In this document: positions 58,019-64,000 of the stretch, piece by piece
How positions within the stretch are numbered: the stretch's first letter is position 1
Layout of the letters: each line of letters begins with the position of its first letter
Assembly: GCA_034440615.1 (NCBI GenBank)
Contig: JAOTOM010005055.1
Span: 62,001-126,000, forward strand
Direction: 5' to 3'
Source: Ashinkailepas kermadecensis
Lineage: Eukaryota > Arthropoda > Thecostraca > Neolepadidae
Length of the DNA stretch: 64,000 nucleotides
Made by a program: the position numbers and the translations under genes
The notes under the pieces: generated by a model
Told to the model about the DNA's origin: nothing
Seen by the model: the letters and a program-made list of their open reading frames with translations, nothing else
Databases searched by the model: none

Positions 58019-58796
58019 AACGCACCTATAAATATCCACGTCAAGTTTCCAAGAAGCCACTGGGTAGCGTATATAGTATATGGACACCCATAAAACAAAC
58101 TGCATTGTTCATGTTCCGTGAAGTTTTGCTAGATCATTGACAGGAGAGTGAAGGATCTACATTATTGTCCACACTAGTGAATTCAGCCAACTTCGGAGAA
58201 ATTCAAAGCTATTTGGGAGCATGCTGTTTTAACCAGGTGCTGGAGAAAAAAAATGTGTCCCCCAATTTTGAAGAAGTTATCCAACTTGGAGTACCTATGG
58301 GCTGTGAAATACGCTAGATATTTTTTTAACCAAATTAATATTTAAACGTGATTGTCATTTAAATCTCGCCATCCGAGTAAGGTCGATGGATAGTAGTAGC
58401 TCTCACTCAATGACGACCGAAAGGACGAGGCTGCGGCACCCACCCGTCTGCTCGGCTGCGAGCGCTGACTAAAAGTGCTCAGTAGGCGACGCAAACTTGG
58501 TTGAATTTTGGTGGGCCGTCATAGTGGCATGACCCGATCTATGCCCAGTATTAGATATCCTTGTGATTGATTAAAGGCACTTAACACGGCAAGGTCACTT
58601 TCCTATGCGCAGAACAACGTCAAGTTTTGGATGTACATCTTTGCCAAATGTTATGAACTTGGGCACAAACTAAACGAAACATGAAGTAATTGACATTCGC
58701 TTGTAGACATATCGACAATTCACCAAGGAAATGTTTAAGGCCTGGTCAAGGCTAAGTTCGCAACACATGAATGCTACAGTCCGTTGAACCGGCAAC
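58019..58796. other. Unassigned sequence (possible MULE intron)
   Basis: No gene is recognised between the two MULE-like segments. Confidence 0.3.
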
Positions 58797-59102
58797 TTAT
58801 TTGCCTAATGAACACTTAAGCATTATGCAACATAGCAATTGGATACAAACCTCTCCATTTACGGTCCAGTCCCGACGAATGTGCGGGACGTCCTCCCTGT
58901 TATACACGCCCTGTCGGCTATTTACTGCGGCCGCGACGTTCCGTATGTCTGATGACCGCAGAACGTCTCGCTCCTTGGGATTGGCCGTGCCTTTGCTCAG
59001 ATGCGCAAATATGCTCGTGGCGGAGCCTCCTGCCTCGAAGCGGCCTGCATGCAAGGTTATAATGGCTGTAAAATGGTTCAGAAATATCTGTAGGCATCGC
59101 AT
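58797..59102 (-). pseudogene. MULE/SWIM transposase: N-terminal segment
   Basis: Minus strand: RFEAGGSATSIFAHLSKGTA, SSDIRNVAAAVNSRQGVYN, then EDVPHIRRDWTVNG. The DIRNxxxxVN and RxDVPHI-like motifs are seen ahead of the DDE domain in SWIM-type MULE proteins. TTGCATGCAG before GCCGCTTCG (near 59040) could be a splice acceptor, and GGACC/GTAAAT or GAGAG/GTTTGT donors lie at the far end. Splicing is inference. Confidence 0.45.
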
Positions 59103-59302
59103 GCAATTGCCAGCAAATAACGTAATTGATTAGCAGTACTAAGATGAAATTAGCAGCAACAGTCCACCACCAGTATTGACAATTGCATCCATTTAAAGAG
59201 ACATACAAGCGTCATTTGATTGTATTATTAACGTGGGAAAATGCGACTTTGACCCGATGGTTGACGTAGAACTGTGCATTTATGTACACAATATTTGAGT
59301 AG

Positions 59303-59837
59303 GGTGGGGCGTTCGTATTTTCTAAAGTTCATAACTTCTGACGTTCATGATTCCTAAAATGGAAGTTAACTTCCAAAAATTGGAAGTTAGCTTCTAAAAC
59401 GAACTAGATAGGTGTTCACATTTTCGAAGGTTCATCATTTCTAAATTGGAAGTTGATTTCCAAAACTTGGATGTTAGCTTCCAAATTGGAAGTTCACTTC
59501 CAAAAGTCAAAAGGTTAGGTTAGTTTAAGTTAGGCTAGGTTATGATAGGCTAGGTTAGGTTAGGTTCGGTTCCAATCTGGGATACTTTAGCAGTTAACTT
59601 CCAACTTTTGGAAGTTATCTTCCAATTTGGAAGTTAGCTTCCATGTTTTTGAAATTAACGCTAAATTCCATGTTTTGGAAATGAACTTCCAATTTACAAA
59701 TTATGAACTTTAGAACATATCAATTGCTCCTATACGGTCTGTTTTAGGAGTCAACGTATCATTTTTGGAGGTTAGCTTCCAATTTATCCATTATGAACGT
59801 TAGAAGTTGTGAACTTTATAAAATAAGCTACGCCGCC
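59303..59837. mobile_element. Foldback element with long inverted termini and palindromic core
   Basis: The left end (from GGTGGGGCGTTCGTATTTTC) and the reversed right end (GGCGGCGTAGCTTATTTTAT) pair over about 45 bp, both continuing as AAAGTTC-A-AACTTCT-ACGTTCAT. The interior repeats the palindrome-like unit TTGGAAGTTA[AG]CTTCCAA many times and holds a TTAGG-rich stretch (59509-59568). No coding sequence. A target duplication is not obvious. Confidence 0.75.
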
Positions 59838-61154
59838 GTTGACTCACTCATTGGCAATCTGCTACACGCTTTTTCACAGATGAAGTCGGAAGCCGGCGAT
59901 ATTGATAGTTACGACCAGAGGTGTGAGAAGGAGCAGGAGAGGATCCTGTATAATCTGATCTTACTGCTCATGATGAACATAGCATATTGTTCGTTGAATA
60001 CATTTCCAAGTGTTAATGCGGGATGCGGTTCAATCTTGGATTATGTGGATCTCCTTTGCAAGACTGGTCTAGAATTGATTTCTTAAAACTTTGTTATTGG
60101 AATAATCCATTCTTACACCATTCTTAAGCACATCTTGTGCCCCAGGAGGTACCTCTTCAGGAATCGACATGCAATAGCTGATAAAATATTTCAAAGGCGG
60201 CTAGGTTCTGGTATATTTCGCACTGAGATATTCATGATACCTAGGCCAACGACATATATTTGGCCTGCTGGATTAATACACCAACGCGAAATTATTTGTA
60301 TTTCCATGAATGGATTAGCTTGGTCTGCCACCATTATTTACATCGTTTTGCTGGACACATAGATAACAAGCACTTGCGGTTGTGGATCATGAGCGGTTCA
60401 TATTTGTCACATTAGGCGGGATGCAATAAATGTGACATTCCTCACATAATAATAAATGGAATGAACTACTTGTTTTCCCGTGCATAATAACCCGGTTCGA
60501 TGCGGTTGAAGTGAAGCTTGTGGCTGGAGGTCGGATCTTTACTGGATCTGAACATCAGACTCCGTTAATTGCGTCTTAGTTAGGTGGTGCGATAGCAGTT
60601 TGTGCCTTAGGATGCGTTGACGATAGCGGTAATATAGTGTATATTGTCGCATTTCAACATAATTTGTTACCAATCAACTCCAGCGTAAACTTTGGATGGA
60701 TCTGGAGATGTTGCGGATCGGCGTCATGGCCGTAGTAGGAACTGATGTATGTCACAGAAACACCAAGGACGCCTTTGCTTCTCGTCCCGATGTGAGCGGT
60801 GCGGGAGACGTCGTTGCGGTAGGAGCCTTGGCTCTTCGGACGACGTAACCCCTCTCCTGTATGCACACGATGACCAGATCTGGTAGAGCAGAGAATTAAC
60901 GATAGCGTTGATAGTAAATGCGCGGACAGCATAAGCGGCTTCAAGCGATCAAAGTATAAGTGCATGCATGGGCAATCCCACATCAACGTGTTCAATCTGC
61001 ATCTGTATCAGAGCAGAACTCGAGTTGTCTCAGCTTATATTACAGATTTTACTGCATACGAGTGAATGGTTGGAAATCTTAAAATGTCACGATAAACATT
61101 TCGTATACAAAAAAAAAACTTCAATGGCATCATTAAAACAAAACCATCTTGTCC
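59838..61154. other. Unassigned sequence
   Basis: A plus frame 59793-60086 (97 residues; SEAGDIDSYDQRCEKEQERI then LYNLILLLMMNIAYC) looks partly protein-like but is not recognised and partly overlaps the foldback end. Nothing else found. Confidence 0.35.
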
Positions 61155-61470
61155 TGGGTGCTAGTGTTTCGTTTTGTTAAATTAGGCGCTTCGGTCTCCT
61201 CAGCCATTTCGCGCCGTTGATTAAATAGGAACAATGTATTAGATCGTAAAAGGTCTATAATTCCTGGAACAAGTTGGCTTGTAGAAAAATGAAAAGTAGC
61301 TTGATAAGAAATGGCTGGCCATCCCCCAACAGTGAGGGCAAAGAGCATGGAATGTTGTGTGTGTGGCAATAATCGGTAAGTGGTTTTCTAGGGCCATGAT
61401 ATTCGGCTATCTGCCACGGTGGTGTAGTTGGTGGGGGAATAGAAGTAATGGGTGGAATAGTGAAATGAAG
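61155..61470 (-). mobile_element. LINE 3' end, I-like family, RNase H deleted
   Basis: Minus strand: PPPTTPPWQIAEYH, the segment just before RNase H in copies A and B (SPTTPPWQMAE), passes directly to PRKPLTDYCHTHNIPCSLPS and LLGDGQPFLIKLLFIFL, the extreme C-terminus. It ends at a TAG (61257-61255). A 3' UTR with a hairpin and a TTTAACAAAACGAAAC tail follows. RNase H, about 600 bases, is deleted. This is a diverged relative of A and B. Confidence 0.75.
61185..61215 (-). promoter_or_regulatory. 3' UTR hairpin with compensatory pair
   Basis: On the minus strand the outer stem is GGCGC/GCGCC where A and B have GGCAC/GTGCC, so an A-T pair is replaced by G-C. The loop side keeps GAAATGG and CCGAAG. 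Confidence 0.55.
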
Positions 61471-61591
61471 TGAAATGAATCAATGTTCATGCACAATTAT
61501 TATTCCAAGTTTTCCATTTCCAGATGTAATCACCATTTACAGTTGCCTCTTTCCCTGAGTAATGAGCAGGCTCAAACTTTAAGGAGCTACA

Positions 61592-64000
61592 TTGGAATTA
61601 CTAGGGAATGATTTGAATGATAAGTACCCTTCTCATGAACATATATTGTCACAATGTAAATATTATACCTTACCTCAACCACTAAACTTTAATGCAGGAT
61701 TTTCAGTACTTCATATCAATGCAAGATCCCTCAAGAAAAAATTTGATGATGTTGTTCATTTTCTAACAAGCTTTAATGTTGATTGGTCAGTTATTTGTGT
61801 GTGAGAGACATGGTTGAAGAAAGATTTAGAACAATACTTTAGCCTAAAAAATTATAATATCTCTGCATCTAGTAGAAAAGAATGTGAAGGTGGAGGTACA
61901 GCAATATATGTAAGTAATAGATATGAGGCTAGGGATAGAATAGACCTGGAGAGTGATCATTTTGAGACAAGTTTTCTGGAAGTTAAAATGAAGTCGGGTG
62001 TACCAGCAAAAAGATTCCTAGTAGGGGAAATGTATAGACCTCCAAGTCTGGGCCAAACTTTATTTATGGACTATTTGGAAAAAAATGCTTGACTCATTGG
62101 AAAACACTAAATGTACATGTGTCATGGCAGGATACTTCAATTACAACCTTTTAAAATATCACTCTGATAAACCTACACTTAATTTTATGAATATGTTCAA
62201 TCCTTATTTATTTTTTCCCAACTATCTTAAAAGCAACCCGAATTTGTAATGATTCAGATGCCCTTTTGGATAGTATATTTGTCAATTATGTTAATGTCTT
62301 TAGCAATTCAGGAATTCTACTTCATGGTTTATCAGATCATTTTCCAGATTTTCTTAATCTGTCATTAATTGAAAGTTCAATTATAACAAGACATTCAGTT
62401 ACAGTCTTTGATAAGAATAAAATCAGTGAATTAAAACTTAGATCACCTCATTAGCAACTTAGAAGCCTTTTAAGTTGAAACTGGTGCGAATCAAGCATGC
62501 AACAAACTTATTAAGGCATATGAAACAGATATTAACAAATTATCTAAAACTTTTACACCCAGTAGAAGAAAGGATCCAATTAAACCATGGGTAACCCCTG
62601 CACTTCTGTGTTCAATAAATACAAAAAATAAACTATATGCAAAATATATTAGGAATATAACTTTACTGAATGAACATAAATATAAAATGTATACGAACAT
62701 GCTTTGCAATGTGCTTAGGAATGCAAAACGATTATATTACAAGAGGGCATTCCAGGACAGCAAAGGTGATGGAAAAAAGCATGGAAATATTTGAATGAAA
62801 TTATAAAAAAAAGAATGAAGTGCAAACAGTTCCTCCAATGTGCTTTGTTGATAACTCTGGGGCTGTGTAAAACAACAAATACCTGATACATTCAACACTT
62901 TTTCGCAACGATAGTTCGTAAATTGGAAAAAAATACCTGCAACAGACAACAGCCCATTATATTATCTTACACAGCCTACTTATGCCACCATTGACAATAT
63001 TCCTTGTTAATGAAGCTCAAATTGAGGAAATTGTTACGTCTTAGAACCCTGTGTCTGGAAGCATGGATAAAATTAGCACAAAAATTTTGCCTCGAACATA
63101 TAGAAGTATTTTGCAACATCTAACATATTTCTTTAATCTTTGTCTTAGCACTGCAATATTCCCTGATGCATTAAATCCTGCAGTTGTAATTCCTGTATAT
63201 AAACCATGGGAAAATAATAAATTTACTAATTATAGGCCAATCTCTTTGCTACCAATATTTTCGAAAGTGCTGGACAGATTAATACACCTTAGTGTATCAT
63301 CATTTCTAATTGAAAATAATATCATACATCCATTGAAATTTGGTTTCAGAAAAAAACAGCACATACATGCCAATTGCTCTGATGCATAACGAAGTAACTA
63401 AATCCCTTGTAAATAATAAATTAGTTTGTACCCTATATCTGGATTTGAAAAAGGCCTTTGACACTGTCAGCATGAGCATTTTGCTACAAAAATGCATTTT
63501 ATTGGCTTTAGGGGCAATATATATAAACTTCTAAACTCATACCTATCAAATAGATCTCAAAGAACCAAGATACATGACATCCTCTCACAACCATTAAATA
63601 TCATAATAGGTGTTCCTCAGGGTTCGATTCTTGGACCTTTGCTATTTCTTCTATACCTTAACGATCTCTGCAATGTTTCCAATTTGTCTAGCTTTTACCT
63701 ATTTGCAGACGATACTGCCATAACTATTACAGCTAATGGTCATTTTGAATTACAAACTAAAGTAGATGAGGTAATACCCAAAATAATTGCATGGTTTCAT
63801 ACCAACAGATAATTTATTAATGATGATAAGACTGGATATCAAATTTTTTTCTCAAGAAAACCATGTGATGACGTTCGTGTCAAAATAAATACTTCTAATA
63901 TTACAATGGAATAGCTGTATAAAATATTTATGTGCATTTATCGATGAAGACATGACGTGGAAAAGCTCATGGCTCATGGTGTTGCGGTAGTAAAGATGGT
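61592..64000 (+). pseudogene. CR1/L2-like LINE ORF2, running off the window
   Basis: EN: FSVLHINARSLKKKFDD, then ICV-stop-ETWLKKDLEQ (TGA at 61802), GGGTAIYVSN, VGEMYRPPS, AGYFNYNLLKYHSD (catalytic GDFN is GYFN) and LSDHFPDF. RT: FPDALNPAVVIPVYKPWENN, NYRPISLLPIFSKVLDRLI, FGFRKKQHIH, YLDLKKAFDTVS, GVPQGSILGPLLFLLY and the palm YLFADDTAI at 63692-63718. Multiple frameshifts and stops. The sequence continues past 64000. No RNase H so far, as expected for CR1/L2. Confidence 0.82.

Overview
The window looks like eukaryotic, intron-bearing, repeat-dense nuclear DNA, most likely from an arthropod. The reasons are short interspersed TTAGG-type motifs, a Harbinger transposase, several LINE families, a Ty3-like LTR element and a SWIM-type MULE transposase. 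A chelicerate such as a tick is my best guess, but that is inference. I see no intact host protein-coding gene, no rRNA and no convincing functional tRNA gene. Nearly everything that can be named is a mobile element, usually broken, or a tandem repeat.

Layout. 1-9.4 kb: mostly unassigned sequence with an old dispersed repeat, a GC-rich minisatellite, a 345-bp TA microsatellite, a short hAT MITE with a perfect 8-bp target duplication, a LINE ORF1 remnant and a 70-bp triplicate. 9.4-12.2 kb: a 33-bp minisatellite, then a two-exon Harbinger/PIF (HARBI1-like) transposase pseudogene on the minus strand with a 221-bp internal tandem duplication. 12.8-19 kb: TG microsatellite, L2/CR1-like LINE fragment, a large 30-bp minisatellite open in several frames, a tRNA-derived SINE piece and four more tandem repeats. 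19.5-21.5 kb: a minus-strand LINE whose RT holds a 22-bp minisatellite. 23.3-27.6 kb: unrecognised decayed coding-like sequence on the minus strand.

28-53.4 kb is a LINE cluster of one I-like group (gag with CCHC knuckles; ORF2 with APE endonuclease, RT and RNase H). Copy C is divergent and on the minus strand (28.1-33.2 kb). Copies A, B and D form a head-to-tail array on the plus strand (36.9-49.6 kb). Copy E lies on the minus strand (53.4-49.6 kb), tail-to-tail with D. Copy D contains a near-perfect palindrome around (TA)n. Between C and A lies a small Ty3/Gypsy deletion derivative with 138-bp LTRs and a 5-bp target duplication, whose ORF joins Gag in frame to the C-terminal end of integrase.

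53.5-59.1 kb holds ordered pieces of a MULE/SWIM transposase on the minus strand, followed by a foldback element (59.3-59.8 kb), a deleted LINE 3' end (61.2-61.5 kb, minus) and a CR1/L2-like LINE running off the right edge.

The elements do not form one pathway. The I-like copies would each have encoded an RNA-binding Gag plus a target-primed reverse transcriptase. A 3' UTR hairpin shared by three copies, with one apparent compensatory base-pair change, is the best candidate here for a functional RNA element.
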